Origin: Sediminicola arcticus
GTDB taxonomy: Bacteria > Bacteroidota > Bacteroidia > Flavobacteriales > Flavobacteriaceae
Assembly (NCBI RefSeq): GCF_040566695.1
Contig: NZ_JBEXAE010000001.1
Location: 558,001-622,000, forward strand
Reading direction: 5' to 3'
Length of the DNA: 64,000 nt
In this document: positions 44,103 to 53,439 of the stretch, piece after piece
Layout of the letters: each line of letters starts with the position of its first letter
Numbering within the stretch: position 1 is the first letter of the stretch
Notes under the pieces: model-generated
What the model saw: only the letters and a program-made list of their open reading frames with translations
Told to the model about the DNA's origin: nothing
The model's database searches: none
Translations under genes and position numbers: made by a program

Positions 44103-45852
44103 TGTGATATTAAAAATGAAGACAATTAGGAACATATCTTTTTTAAATAGGGTTTTTTTGGCAATGATTGCTGCTCTATTTTTTAATTTAGTTTTTGGGT
44201 ATTTTTTAAAAGTTTCGTTGTCTCAACAAGAATACACACTCGAAGTAGAGGCAATATATAATTCGGATAGTAGTATGCAGTTATATTATGACTCTGGATC
44301 AGATTTTAATTCGAATCATATGGCCCATAGAGCACTAAAACAGGGCTCAAATCTTATTAATTTTTTTTTCAAACTAAAAGGAAAAGAGCACTTGAAATAT
44401 ATCCGTTTGGATTTTGGTAAAGACAGGGGTTTATCAAATGTTCAAATTAAATCTATAAAGCTAATTTCGAAAAGGAAAACAATATTTCATTTAAATGGAG
44501 GTGAAATATTTAAACAAATAGGATATAAATCAGATATAACCTCAATCGATTTATCTAAGGGAATAATGTATATTAATAATTGCAGCAAAGCTTTCGATCC
44601 TTATATAAATTTTAACCCAGTTAATGAGCTTATATATCCAAAATGGTTTTGGGTATTATTACTTGTGCTCCCCTTTATAATTTTATTTTTTACCCCAATC
44701 TATAAATGGCTATATAAATTAATTAAGGATAGAGATTATGGTTTATTTCTGATCTCTTTATTTTTGTGCTCTATTCCACTTAAAACTGCATGGGTTTCTT
44801 TCACGTCAATCTTGATGTTGTTTTATGCATTTTATCATTTTTATATTAACATTAAAATTAAATTAAAACCGGCACTTCTGGCTATAACAATGTTGTTTGT
44901 AATTCCTATGTTTTTCATTCAGGATGATAATTTTTCAAGTATAGATAAAACATTTGGATTCGTCATATTTCCGGTAATATTTTCAATATCCAATTATTCC
45001 GTAAAAATTACCCAAATTAAGAAAACATTTACAAATATTTTTTTAATTATTATGTCTTTAACTATTGTTAGTTGGTTGGTTTTGATTCTTGACAAAGGAT
45101 TTTATTACAATATAGATATATATAATTATTTTATACACATCAAGATATATGCTAATAGAACATTGTATTGGCTTTATTATGATCATCCTACGTTCCTTGC
45201 TTTTTTTATTTTAATAGGATCAGTGTTTTTACAAGACCTCTTTAAGCGGAAAGAAATAACAAGAAACTATACCATTGTTTATTATATTTTAAGCTTAATT
45301 TTTATTATACTGATAGGCTCTAGATTTGCAATTATAATATTCTTTTTAATACCTTTACTGTATAGGATTAACACAAATTTCTTAGCAAAACTAATAGCTC
45401 CATTATGTATTATAATTGGAGGTGTTGCCACATACTTTATGGGTGCTTTTGATATTATGAGAGCACAATTATGGAAAATATCATGGACCGCATTTAAAGA
45501 CAAAATTTGGTTCGGTTTTGGTACAGGGGCATCTGAAAAAATCATTAAAAACCCTCAGATGGTAAAAGAGGCAGGGTTTGAAAATATTTTAGATTTAAAT
45601 CATCCTCATAACCAATACCTTACATATTTACTTGAAAATGGGATAATAGGAACTACCTTAATAATTTTAACCTTATTTTACCTACTTAATAAATTTGGAT
45701 TGGATTTTAATAAACCGATGCTGTTAATATTCTTTATAATTTTGATGCTTATGTTTATTGAATCTCCTTTAAAAACAGCAACTCCAGCATATTTGATAAG
45801 CTTTTTGCTTTCAATTTTTGCAGCTCAAGGAGCGGATTCATGCAGAAATTAG
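44092..45852 (+). CDS. O-antigen ligase/polymerase family protein with extra N-terminal domain
   Basis: 586 residues. One helix at ~18-38 precedes a hydrophilic, beta-rich stretch (~45-180) that is predicted to be periplasmic. About 10 further transmembrane helices follow. Near residue 500 the motif LNHPHNQYLTYLLENGIIG is the H-N-(Q/x)-x-L signature of the Wzy_C/O-antigen ligase family (PF04932), preceded by GFGTGAS. A second start, ATG 44116, would remove the overlap with the previous gene and is also possible. The extra N-terminal domain is unusual: most family members begin directly with membrane helices. Probably WaaL- or Wzy-type; the adjacent 390-residue protein may have the complementary role. 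Confidence 0.78.
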   Translation: MFRSVILKMKTIRNISFLNRVFLAMIAALFFNLVFGYFLKVSLSQQEYTLEVEAIYNSDSSMQLYYDSGSDFNSNHMAHRALKQGSNLINFFFKLKGKEHLKYIRLDFGKDRGLSNVQIKSIKLISKRKTIFHLNGGEIFKQIGYKSDITSIDLSKGIMYINNCSKAFDPYINFNPVNELIYPKWFWVLLLVLPFIILFFTPIYKWLYKLIKDRDYGLFLISLFLCSIPLKTAWVSFTSILMLFYAFYHFYINIKIKLKPALLAITMLFVIPMFFIQDDNFSSIDKTFGFVIFPVIFSISNYSVKITQIKKTFTNIFLIIMSLTIVSWLVLILDKGFYYNIDIYNYFIHIKIYANRTLYWLYYDHPTFLAFFILIGSVFLQDLFKRKEITRNYTIVYYILSLIFIILIGSRFAIIIFFLIPLLYRINTNFLAKLIAPLCIIIGGVATYFMGAFDIMRAQLWKISWTAFKDKIWFGFGTGASEKIIKNPQMVKEAGFENILDLNHPHNQYLTYLLENGIIGTTLIILTLFYLLNKFGLDFNKPMLLIFFIILMLMFIESPLKTATPAYLISFLLSIFAAQGADSCRN

Positions 45853-45959
45853 TTTGTGTTATTAAATTTATATTATAATCAATGCCCTTGTTGATATTTA
45901 AAAAATAAAGTAATTATAATTTAATTTGATTAAAGAATTCAATATTTCTGTTAGTTATT

Positions 45960-46802
45960 ATGAATAAATTCATTACTTCTTTAAGTATTATAATAGTTGT
46001 ATATAATAAGGCTATTCACGAGTGTGAATCATTTCGTTCTATTTTGGAAATGAGAACAGATGATTCAAACCTTGATATATTTGTTTATGATAACTCTCCT
46101 GTGTCACAAAAAATAAATTACCACAAAGGAATAACAATTTATTATATGCACGACCCTAATAATTCGGGTGTTAGTAGAGCATACAATGAGGGGGCTTTAT
46201 ATGCGGCAAAAAACAAAAAATGTTGGGTGCTGTTATTAGATCAAGATACCTTGTTGCCAGTAAACTTGTTGGAAACATGCCAAAAGGCAGTATCAAAGTA
46301 TCCTGAGATTAAATTATTTGTTCCCGTTTTAGAACTAAAAAGTGGCAAAATATTCTCACCTTGTAGATATAAGTTCAAAAGAGGTTTCTATATTAAAAAA
46401 ATATCCGAAGGAATTCATAGTTTAGATAAATTATCACCTGTTAATAGTGGAATGTTAATTGATATTAGTTCATTTATTGATGCTGGAGGTTATAATAATA
46501 ATGTGAAGCTTGATTTTGGTGATTTCCAATTTATAGAACGGTTTAGAAAAAAGTATAAATATTTTTATGTCTTAGATGCTAGATGTATTCAGGACTTCTC
46601 TAATGACGAGGTGTCTTACAAGAGCCAATTAACAAGATTTAAATTTTTTTGTGAGGGCGCTAGAAATATTGAAAAAGAGTTTAAGTCAGATTGGTTAACT
46701 TATTCGCTTCTCGTTGGGATAAGAGCAATAGTCCTAACGTTGAAACATAAAAAGTTTTCTTTTATTTTTACATACTATTATTCATTTCTGAAATCAAAAT
46801 AA
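45960..46802 (+). CDS. Glycosyltransferase family 2 (rhamnosyltransferase-like)
   Basis: 280 residues, GT-A fold. N-terminal LSIIIVVYNKAI, NNSGVSRAYNEGALYA and the metal/nucleotide motif LLLDQDTLLP (D-x-D-like) are typical of the WbbL-like rhamnosyltransferases of family GT2. The C-terminal part has an amphipathic helix and hydrophobic stretch. With dTDP-rhamnose made upstream, rhamnose is the likely donor sugar; the acceptor is unknown. It follows a 107-bp non-coding AT-rich gap. Confidence 0.85.
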   Translation: MNKFITSLSIIIVVYNKAIHECESFRSILEMRTDDSNLDIFVYDNSPVSQKINYHKGITIYYMHDPNNSGVSRAYNEGALYAAKNKKCWVLLLDQDTLLPVNLLETCQKAVSKYPEIKLFVPVLELKSGKIFSPCRYKFKRGFYIKKISEGIHSLDKLSPVNSGMLIDISSFIDAGGYNNNVKLDFGDFQFIERFRKKYKYFYVLDARCIQDFSNDEVSYKSQLTRFKFFCEGARNIEKEFKSDWLTYSLLVGIRAIVLTLKHKKFSFIFTYYYSFLKSK

Positions 46803-46837
46803 TCGTTTGTGAATAATATTTAATAATTAAAAACAAA

Positions 46838-47554
46838 ATGAAGATTTCAGTCTGTATGGCAACATATAATGGAGAAAGATATTTAAAAGAACAAATTGAT
46901 TCTATTTTGAGACAACTTGGTTCAGATGATGAATTAATAATATCAGATGATGGATCCAAGGATAGTACAATTAACATTATTAAGTCCTACGATGATAGAA
47001 GGATAAAGCTGTATCATTCAATACATAGGAATTTAATTTTTAATTTTGAGAATGCATTATATCATTCAGAAGGAGACATCATATTTTTATCTGATCAAGA
47101 TGATATCTGGAACGATAATAAAGTAACAAGAACACTACCTTTCTTAAAAAACCACACACTAGTTTTTTCTAATGCCACCATATTTAGCGAAAACCCTCGA
47201 GAGTCTGATAAGTTATTATTTAATAAGAAGCTTGAAAACCTAGGGGGATTTAAAAATCTATTTAAAAACAATTATATCGGAGCAACTATTGCTTTCCAAT
47301 CGAGACTGTTAAAAAGTACTCTGCCATTTCCAAAAAAAATCCCAATGCACGATATGTGGCTGGGTTTAATGGCTAGTTGCGTAGGTAAAACCTATTACAT
47401 AAAAGAACCATTAATTTATTATCGGAGACACGAAAATAACGTCTCTATGACTGGGCAAAAAAGCAATTTTTCTTTATCTGAAAAATTGTTATTACGATGG
47501 GAAATATTAATTCAATTAATATTAAGGGTATTAAAATTCAGGCAGCACAAATAA
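46838..47554 (+). CDS. Glycosyltransferase family 2
   Basis: 238 residues. Starts MKISVCMATYNGERYLKEQI, the GT2 N-terminal strand with the nucleotide-binding site, then ELIISDDGSKDST and IIFLSDQDDIWNDNK, where S-D-Q-D-D is the donor-sugar metal motif. The C-terminal YYRRHENNVSMTG is typical of the subgroup that transfers rhamnose or N-acetylated hexoses. It is slightly shorter than average (about 300), but the motifs are complete. Cytoplasmic, membrane-associated O-unit assembly is inferred. Confidence 0.87.
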   Translation: MKISVCMATYNGERYLKEQIDSILRQLGSDDELIISDDGSKDSTINIIKSYDDRRIKLYHSIHRNLIFNFENALYHSEGDIIFLSDQDDIWNDNKVTRTLPFLKNHTLVFSNATIFSENPRESDKLLFNKKLENLGGFKNLFKNNYIGATIAFQSRLLKSTLPFPKKIPMHDMWLGLMASCVGKTYYIKEPLIYYRRHENNVSMTGQKSNFSLSEKLLLRWEILIQLILRVLKFRQHK

Positions 47555-47593
47555 TATTATTTATTTGATATTAATTAACTATGATTTTTTGAA

Positions 47594-48412
47594 ATGGATA
47601 TAAATATTACTGGCTGTATAGTTTTATACGACAATAATGCAGAAATGTTAAAAAGAGTTATTGATAGTTTTTTAAATACAACTTTAAACGTAAAACTATT
47701 CCTCATAGATAATTCTTATTCAGATAGATTAAGGGATATTGCCACTGACAATAGGATAGATTATTTTCATAATCCTTCAAATCCTGGTTTTGGGACTTCT
47801 CATAACATTGCAATATTAAAAGCAATAGATTTAAAGTCAAAATATCATCTTATTTTGAATCCAGATATTTATTTTGATAAAGAAGTAACCAATACGTTAT
47901 TTGAATATGGTGAAATTCATCCAAATATTGGATTAATGATGCCATTGGTTTTATACCCTAATGGTTCTATACAACATCTATGTCGCCTATTGCCCTCACC
48001 TTCTGGTTTATTTTTTAGAAGGTTCTTTTCGAAATTTAATTTTGTTAAAAAAATCAAAGAAAAATCGGAATTAAAATTTACAGGATACAATAAGATTATT
48101 AATGTTCCTTATTTGTCCGGTTGTTTTATGTTTTGCAGAACAGAGGTTTTATCGGAAATTGGCGGATTTGATGAACGATTTTTTATGTACATGGAAGATG
48201 TTGATTTAAGTAGAAGAATACATAAAAGGTATAATACAGTTTTTTATCCTAATGTTAAAATTTATCATAATTTTGAAAAAGCGTCTTTTAAAAATTTAAA
48301 AATGTTTAAATACCACATCATATCAGCAATAAAATATTTTAATAAATGGGGTTGGATTTTTGATATCGAAAGAATAAAAATTAATAGGCAATGTCTTAAA
48401 AATTTAAAATAG
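47594..48412 (+). CDS. Glycosyltransferase family 2 (WbbL-like)
   Basis: 272 residues. ITGCIVLYDNNAEMLKRVI starts the GT2 fold; NPSNPGFGTSHNIAI, HLILNPDIYF (D-x-D equivalent), YLSGCFMFCRTEVL and IGGFDERFFMYMEDVDLSRR are the hallmarks of WbbL-type rhamnosyltransferases, including the conserved E-D-V-D catalytic base region. It probably adds rhamnose from dTDP-Rha to the growing O-unit. The gap to the next gene is 4 bp. Confidence 0.9.
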   Translation: MDINITGCIVLYDNNAEMLKRVIDSFLNTTLNVKLFLIDNSYSDRLRDIATDNRIDYFHNPSNPGFGTSHNIAILKAIDLKSKYHLILNPDIYFDKEVTNTLFEYGEIHPNIGLMMPLVLYPNGSIQHLCRLLPSPSGLFFRRFFSKFNFVKKIKEKSELKFTGYNKIINVPYLSGCFMFCRTEVLSEIGGFDERFFMYMEDVDLSRRIHKRYNTVFYPNVKIYHNFEKASFKNLKMFKYHIISAIKYFNKWGWIFDIERIKINRQCLKNLK

Positions 48413-48416
48413 CAAG

Positions 48417-49565
48417 ATGTATTTTCTCGAAACCGCCATAGCATTATTTATTGGAGCATTTCTCCTTACTTATTTAACAATACCTAAAATAATAGGTGTG
48501 GTTGAGCATAAGAGATTAATGGATGATCCTAACAAAAGAAGTTCTCATTTAAACAAAACACCAACTTTAGGTGGGGTTGCGTTTTTTTATACGCTTATTT
48601 TCGCGCTTTTTTTTATTAAAGGTTATAGTATCTCTAATGAGGCAATGTACATTATACCCGGTATCACAATTCTCTTTATTGTTGGTTTAAAAGACGACCT
48701 TGTTGTTTTGTCTGCGGGAACAAAGCTTATAGCGCAAATTGTTGCCGTAACGTTTATCTTGACAAATGATAGCTTCATAATTTATTCTCTCAACGGATTT
48801 TTAAATATCTATGAAATACCTCATTATTTGTATTTAGGGATTGCTGGTTTTATGATGATAACCATTATTAATTCTTATAATCTTATTGATGGAATAGATG
48901 GATTAGCTTCTGTAGTTGGGATTGTTATAATGGTGATTTTCACTACTATATTCTATTTAACTCAAGAATATTTTTATGCTTTGCTGGCAATTTCCTTGAA
49001 TTCGAGTTTAATGGCATTCTTGGGGTTTAATATTTCCTCGAATAGAAAGATTTTTATGGGAGACACAGGCTCATTAATTGTCGGTTTTATTATTAGTATT
49101 TTAACATTGAAGTTTTTAGCGCTTAAGCCAGATTCATATATAGAACTCCCTTTCCTATTGGAAAATGCGCCCTTAATAGCGATTAGTATTTTGATAGTTC
49201 CACTTTTTGATACTGCTAGGGTTTTTGCCATTAGGCTGGCAAACAAAAAGAGCCCATTTTCTCCTGACAGAAATCATACACACCATGTTTTGATTGATTA
49301 TTGGGGGCTTAGCCATAAACAAGCAAGTTTTATAATTGGATGCTTTAATTTAATATTTGTTATGCTTTTTATTGTATTAGGAAGCAAGGCAAAAAACACT
49401 GGCATGGTTATAATGTTGGTGTCCGTTGTGGTTTTCCTTGCATATATATTCTTTAAGTATAATTATAACTTTAGCACCCTAAAGCAGAAAATAATTCTAA
49501 AAAGAAAGGTGGATAAGATTAAGGCTAAGGTTGAGGTTGCAGGTAAAAAAACGATATCCAAATAG
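48417..49565 (+). CDS. WecA/TagO-like undecaprenyl-phosphate sugar-1-phosphate transferase
   Basis: 382 residues with about 10-11 membrane helices. Starts lipid-linked O-unit synthesis by transferring a HexNAc-1-phosphate to undecaprenyl phosphate at the cytoplasmic face. The catalytic signatures of the MraY/WecA superfamily are all present: GLKDDL (D-D), SYNLIDGIDGLA, FMGDTGSL and the loop SPDRNHTHHVL with the H-x-H-H motif. The C-terminal basic tail (~350-382) is rich in lysine. It is the last gene of the tightly packed O-antigen block, and a 181-bp gap follows. Confidence 0.93.
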   Translation: MYFLETAIALFIGAFLLTYLTIPKIIGVVEHKRLMDDPNKRSSHLNKTPTLGGVAFFYTLIFALFFIKGYSISNEAMYIIPGITILFIVGLKDDLVVLSAGTKLIAQIVAVTFILTNDSFIIYSLNGFLNIYEIPHYLYLGIAGFMMITIINSYNLIDGIDGLASVVGIVIMVIFTTIFYLTQEYFYALLAISLNSSLMAFLGFNISSNRKIFMGDTGSLIVGFIISILTLKFLALKPDSYIELPFLLENAPLIAISILIVPLFDTARVFAIRLANKKSPFSPDRNHTHHVLIDYWGLSHKQASFIIGCFNLIFVMLFIVLGSKAKNTGMVIMLVSVVVFLAYIFFKYNYNFSTLKQKIILKRKVDKIKAKVEVAGKKTISK

Positions 49566-49746
49566 AGTAACAAAAACATTACAAATTAAATAGCTGTTGA
49601 GTAATAAGTTTTGGTGGCTTGAAATTCGATAGTTTATATATTCAAAACTGGTCATTATTTATGGATATTAAAATTGTTATCCAAACAGTATTAAACGCCA
49701 TATCCGGAGAGGAAAATGCATATTAAATATAGTTACAACGTTTAAA

Positions 49747-50724
49747 ATGAAAAAGGTTCTTATAACTGGAGCTGCAGGCTTTTTGGGTTCTCATCTCTGT
49801 GATAGATTTATTAAAGAAGGATTCTATGTTATTGGCATGGACAACCTAATTACGGGTGATCTCAAAAATATAGAACACCTGTTTCGTTTGGAAAATTTTG
49901 AGTTCCAGCATCACGATGTGACTAAATTTGTACATATTCTAGGTGAGTTAGATTATATACTTCATTTTGCTTCTCCAGCAAGTCCAATCGATTATTTAAA
50001 GATTCCCATTGAAACCCTTAAAGTAGGATCTTTGGGGACCTTAAATTTATTAGGGGTGGCCAAAGAAAAGAATGCTAGGATATTAGTAGCATCTACCTCG
50101 GAAGTATATGGAGATCCATTAGTGCATCCACAGAGCGAAGAATATTACGGGAATGTTAGTCCTGTGGGTCCTAGGGGCGTTTATGATGAAGCGAAACGAT
50201 TTATGGAGGCTATTACAATGGCCTACCATCGTTTCCATGGTGTAGACACGCGTATTGTGCGAATCTTTAATACGTATGGTTCAAGAATGCGTCTGAATGA
50301 CGGAAGAGTAGTACCTGCTTTTATGGGGCAAGCCTTACGTGGGGAGGATTTAACAGTCTTTGGGGACGGTTCTCAAACCCGATCTTTTTGTTATATAGAC
50401 GACCAAGTTGAAGGAATCTATCGCTTATTGATGAGTGATTATACAAATCCCGTCAATATTGGGAATCCACACGAAACCACTATCAAGCAATTTGCTGAAG
50501 AGATTATCAAATTAACTGGAACAGATCAAAAAATCATTTATAAGCCCTTACCACAAGATGACCCAATGCAAAGAGAACCGGATATCACCAAGGCCAAGGA
50601 GATTTTGGGGTGGGAACCTATGGTAGAAAGGGCAGAAGGACTAAAAAAGGTTTATGAGTATTTTAAGTCACTTTCTCTAGACGAATTACAGAAAAAGGAG
50701 CACCGAAGTTTTAATGGGTTATAA
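49747..50724 (+). CDS. UDP-glucuronate decarboxylase-like SDR (UDP-xylose synthase)
   Basis: 325 residues. Extended SDR: KKVLITGAAGFLGSHLCDRF at the N-terminus, HFASPASPIDYLK, STSEVYGDP, GPRGVYDEAKRFMEA (Y-x-x-x-K), and RIFNTYGSRMRLNDGRVVP. HFASPASP-Y and YDEAKR are characteristic of UXS, which converts UDP-glucuronate to UDP-xylose; related dehydratases have other residues there. It is separated from the O-antigen block by 181 bp and has a more typical base composition, so it may supply an extra sugar nucleotide to the same glycan. A strong terminator follows. Confidence 0.9.
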   Translation: MKKVLITGAAGFLGSHLCDRFIKEGFYVIGMDNLITGDLKNIEHLFRLENFEFQHHDVTKFVHILGELDYILHFASPASPIDYLKIPIETLKVGSLGTLNLLGVAKEKNARILVASTSEVYGDPLVHPQSEEYYGNVSPVGPRGVYDEAKRFMEAITMAYHRFHGVDTRIVRIFNTYGSRMRLNDGRVVPAFMGQALRGEDLTVFGDGSQTRSFCYIDDQVEGIYRLLMSDYTNPVNIGNPHETTIKQFAEEIIKLTGTDQKIIYKPLPQDDPMQREPDITKAKEILGWEPMVERAEGLKKVYEYFKSLSLDELQKKEHRSFNGL

Positions 50725-50739
50725 GATCATATTGAATTA

Positions 50740-50775
50740 AAAATTCCCTTCAAAAGCTGGAGGGGATTTTTGTTT
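50740..50775 (+). terminator. Terminator closing the polysaccharide locus
   Basis: 12-bp stem (AAAATTCCCTTC with GGAGGGGATTTT, two G-T pairs) with a 7-nt loop, followed by TGTTTT, 15 bp after the UXS stop. On the minus strand it may also end the transcript of the gene at 50797. Confidence 0.75.
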
Positions 50776-50796
50776 TATCTCTAGGGTAGCCAAAGT

Positions 50797-51123
50797 TTAT
50801 TGAATAGAATCCAATTCCAATTCCTCTAGTTCTTTTAGGGCTTCTTTTTTTGAAGTTTCCATTTTTTCTTCATAGGCCTTTTCAATGATTACTTCTTCTG
50901 TAGTAAAGAACATTTTCCCAAGACCAACCAATACCAAAAGTACACCAATCCCTAATAACCCTTTTATAAAGAAGGTTTTAGTATCGCTAAGTTTAAAGGC
51001 TAGAAGAGAAAATGTTACTGCGGCTAAAGCAGGAATTAGTGCAATGGATCCCATGGGAAGGAAAGCCAAGATCAAAGCTAAAATAGTGATACTAATGGAC
51101 AGGGTTAAAAATAGTTTTTTCAT
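50797..51123 (-). CDS. Small membrane protein of unknown function
   Basis: 108 residues. Three hydrophobic segments (~5-22, 27-45, 56-72) are followed by a charged, Glu/Lys-rich C-terminal helix (~75-108). No family recognised. It lies 7 bp after the DUF3108 gene and is presumably co-transcribed with it. Without a signal cleavage site it is probably an inner-membrane protein with a cytoplasmic tail. Confidence 0.65.
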   Translation of the reverse strand: MKKLFLTLSISITILALILAFLPMGSIALIPALAAVTFSLLAFKLSDTKTFFIKGLLGIGVLLVLVGLGKMFFTTEEVIIEKAYEEKMETSKKEALKELEELELDSIQ

Positions 51124-51130
51124 GTTTTGA

Positions 51131-51901
51131 TTATTTAGAGTTGTCAGTTGCTTTTTTCAAGGTCAGTTCACCTGTTCCCACAGGGATGCTAAAACGCATC
51201 ATCACGGGTATTTTTCTTTCGTCGGCTGTAAACCAGACCAAATTCTTGTCCTTGCCCTTCAGTTTGTCCGTAGCCGCGGAAATCGACATCTTATAACAGG
51301 TCTTATTTCCCAAGGGCCCTGCTTTAACCGTTTCTTTACCTAAGTCTTTAAGGGAAACTGGAATTTCCTTGGCATCGAACAAAATAGAGAACGACTTACT
51401 TTCACCGACTTTCATTTTGCCAAAGTCTGCATTTCTAATTTTATATAGGGTGGTAACCACATCATCAATGCCATTTTTGTAGGTAATAGTTCCTTCTTCC
51501 TTTTTTCCTTTACGAATTTTGGTGGTGTTTATTTTTTTTGTGGAAGGGAGGTAGACATATTTCTCTTCTTTTTCATATCCCCCTTCAGAGATATTCCTTT
51601 TATATAAGCTAGGCGCTAAAGTGTTTGGATTTACATAGGATTCATATAGATCACGGATTTTAAAAAAGGAATCCCATTTGGTAAAGGTTGCCGCACTGCA
51701 GCGTAAATGCATTAATGTAGATTTTGAAGTTTTAACCGTTTCGGTACTTAAAGTGACTTCGGCCAGGTTGGTGCCAAGTCCACTCATATTGTAAGAGGCG
51801 TCGAAAACCAAGGTTTCGCCCGGTCTAACTGCGGTATTGGTTTGTGCTATGCCTAAAGCAGATAGCAAAACAACGGCCAAAAGAAAATTTATCCGTATCA
51901 T
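51131..51901 (-). CDS. DUF3108 family protein
   Basis: 256 residues. Signal peptide at ~1-19 (ends GIAQ). The mature part starts RPGETLVFDASYNMSGLG, then AEVTL and MHLRCSAAT, and ends with LVWFTADERKIPVMMRFSIPVGTGEL, all typical of DUF3108, a periplasmic beta-rich family (lipocalin-like by some predictions) of unknown function. A promoter element (51924-51931, minus) lies 22 bp upstream. It forms an operon with the 108-residue membrane protein. Confidence 0.82.
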   Translation of the reverse strand: MIRINFLLAVVLLSALGIAQTNTAVRPGETLVFDASYNMSGLGTNLAEVTLSTETVKTSKSTLMHLRCSAATFTKWDSFFKIRDLYESYVNPNTLAPSLYKRNISEGGYEKEEKYVYLPSTKKINTTKIRKGKKEEGTITYKNGIDDVVTTLYKIRNADFGKMKVGESKSFSILFDAKEIPVSLKDLGKETVKAGPLGNKTCYKMSISAATDKLKGKDKNLVWFTADERKIPVMMRFSIPVGTGELTLKKATDNSK

Positions 51902-51923
51902 AATTTAATTTTTAAAAATCGTG

Positions 51924-51931
51924 CAAATGTA
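51924..51931 (-). promoter_or_regulatory. -7 promoter element of the DUF3108 gene
   Basis: On the minus strand TACATTTG, an exact TAnnTTTG match, 22 bp before the ATG. Confidence 0.6.
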
Positions 51932-52077
51932 TTTTATTTTCTAATAGGTTGAGAAATAATTTTGTGAGGAGAATTTTATAAATACCAATGGTTAATTAAT
52001 TGATGCATGGTGAGATGCTTTTAAGGATGTTTAGTGATGTATGGAACACTTTTTGTACTGGCAACAGTGATTTTTAT

Positions 52078-52099
52078 CCCCTTAGAAGTCTTCTAGGGG
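52078..52099. promoter_or_regulatory. Inverted repeat overlapping the purD -33 region
   Basis: CCCCT(T)AGAAG and CTTCTAGGGG are near-perfect inverted halves with a 1-nt centre and one bulged T. It ends 20 bp before the -7 element, where the -33 contact would be, and has no T run. This suggests an operator rather than a terminator. Confidence 0.4.
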
Positions 52100-52119
52100 T
52101 AATATCGTAGAGAAATCTG

Positions 52120-52127
52120 TATTTTTG
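52120..52127 (+). promoter_or_regulatory. -7 promoter element of purD
   Basis: TATTTTTG fits TAnnTTTG, 16 bp before the ATG. Confidence 0.55.
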
Positions 52128-52143
52128 CCCAAACATTTAGAAA

Positions 52144-53418
52144 ATGAACATCTTGATCCTTGGTGCTGGTGGTCGTGAGCATACGTTAGCATGGAAATTG
52201 AAGCAAAGCCCGAAATTATATCAACTTTTTGTTGCGCCTGGGAATGCCGGCACGGCAGCTATTGCAAAAAATTTATCCATTGGTGTTAACGACTTCGAAG
52301 CCATAAAAAAGGCGGTTATAGCCAATAGTATCAACATGGTTGTTGTAGGTCCTGAAGATCCTTTGGTGAACGGGGTTCATGATTTTTTCTTGAATGATCC
52401 TGAAATAAAACACATTCCAGTTATTGGTCCTCAAAGGGCTGCTGCTACTTTGGAAGGCAGTAAGGACTTTGCCAAGGAGTTTATGATGCGACACAATATT
52501 CCTACTGCAGCGTACCAAAGCTTTACAAGTAATACCTTGGAAAAAGGTTTTTCTTTTTTGGAAACCCTAAACCCACCGTATGTACTTAAAGCCGATGGCT
52601 TGGCCGCAGGGAAAGGGGTTGTGATTTTGAACGATTTGGAAGCCGCCAAAAAGGAACTGCAAAGCATGTTGGTGGATGCTAAATTCGGAAATGCAAGCGC
52701 CACGGTGGTTATTGAAGAATTTTTAGCGGGAATAGAATTAAGCGTTTTTGTATTGACGGATGGGAAGAACTACAAAGTTTTGCCAACGGCGAAAGATTAC
52801 AAACGCATTGGTGAAGGCGATACTGGACTCAATACAGGCGGTATGGGCGCTATATCCCCTGTTCCTTTTGCTGATACCGCTTTTATGCATAAGATACATG
52901 AGCGCGTAGTGAAGCCTACCGTAGAAGGTCTTAAAAAGGATAATTTGCCATATAAAGGATTTATATTTATCGGCCTCATCAAAGTTGGAGATGAACCCAA
53001 GGTGATTGAATACAATGTTCGCTTGGGAGATCCTGAAACCGAGGTGGTGTTGCCTAGAATTCAGAACGACTTAGTGGAAGTTTTTGAGGCAGTGGCCAAT
53101 CAGACCCTGGATCAAATAGATCTTAGGATAGATGAACGAACAGCAACAACAGTTATGACGGTTGCGGGAGGATATCCTGAAGCCTATGAAAAGGGAAAAG
53201 AAATAAAAGGCTATGATTCAATTACCGATTCTTTGGTTTTCCATGCTGGAACGACCTTAAAAGATGGTAAAGTAGTGACCAACGGAGGTAGGGTCATGGC
53301 GATTACTTCTTTCGGAGAAAATTTCCAAGAAGCCTTGGCAATATCTTATAAGAATTTGGAAAAGCTTCATTTTGAAGGCATGTATTTCCGAAAGGATCTT
53401 GGTTTTGATCTAAAATAA
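52144..53418 (+). CDS. purD: Phosphoribosylamine-glycine ligase
   Basis: 424 residues, the normal size. GARS joins glycine to 5-phosphoribosylamine with ATP in purine synthesis (cytoplasm). ATP-grasp signatures: MNILILGAGGREHTLAWKL, VAPGNAGTAAIA, VGPEDPLVNG, PYVLKADGLAAGKGV, GDTGLNTGGMGAISPVP and EYNVRLGDPETEVVLPR (metal-binding and the conserved E/N pair). It is monocistronic: it has its own promoter with an inverted repeat and a strong terminator after it. Confidence 0.97.
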   Translation: MNILILGAGGREHTLAWKLKQSPKLYQLFVAPGNAGTAAIAKNLSIGVNDFEAIKKAVIANSINMVVVGPEDPLVNGVHDFFLNDPEIKHIPVIGPQRAAATLEGSKDFAKEFMMRHNIPTAAYQSFTSNTLEKGFSFLETLNPPYVLKADGLAAGKGVVILNDLEAAKKELQSMLVDAKFGNASATVVIEEFLAGIELSVFVLTDGKNYKVLPTAKDYKRIGEGDTGLNTGGMGAISPVPFADTAFMHKIHERVVKPTVEGLKKDNLPYKGFIFIGLIKVGDEPKVIEYNVRLGDPETEVVLPRIQNDLVEVFEAVANQTLDQIDLRIDERTATTVMTVAGGYPEAYEKGKEIKGYDSITDSLVFHAGTTLKDGKVVTNGGRVMAITSFGENFQEALAISYKNLEKLHFEGMYFRKDLGFDLK

Positions 53419-53439
53419 CAAATAGTGTAATAAATATAG

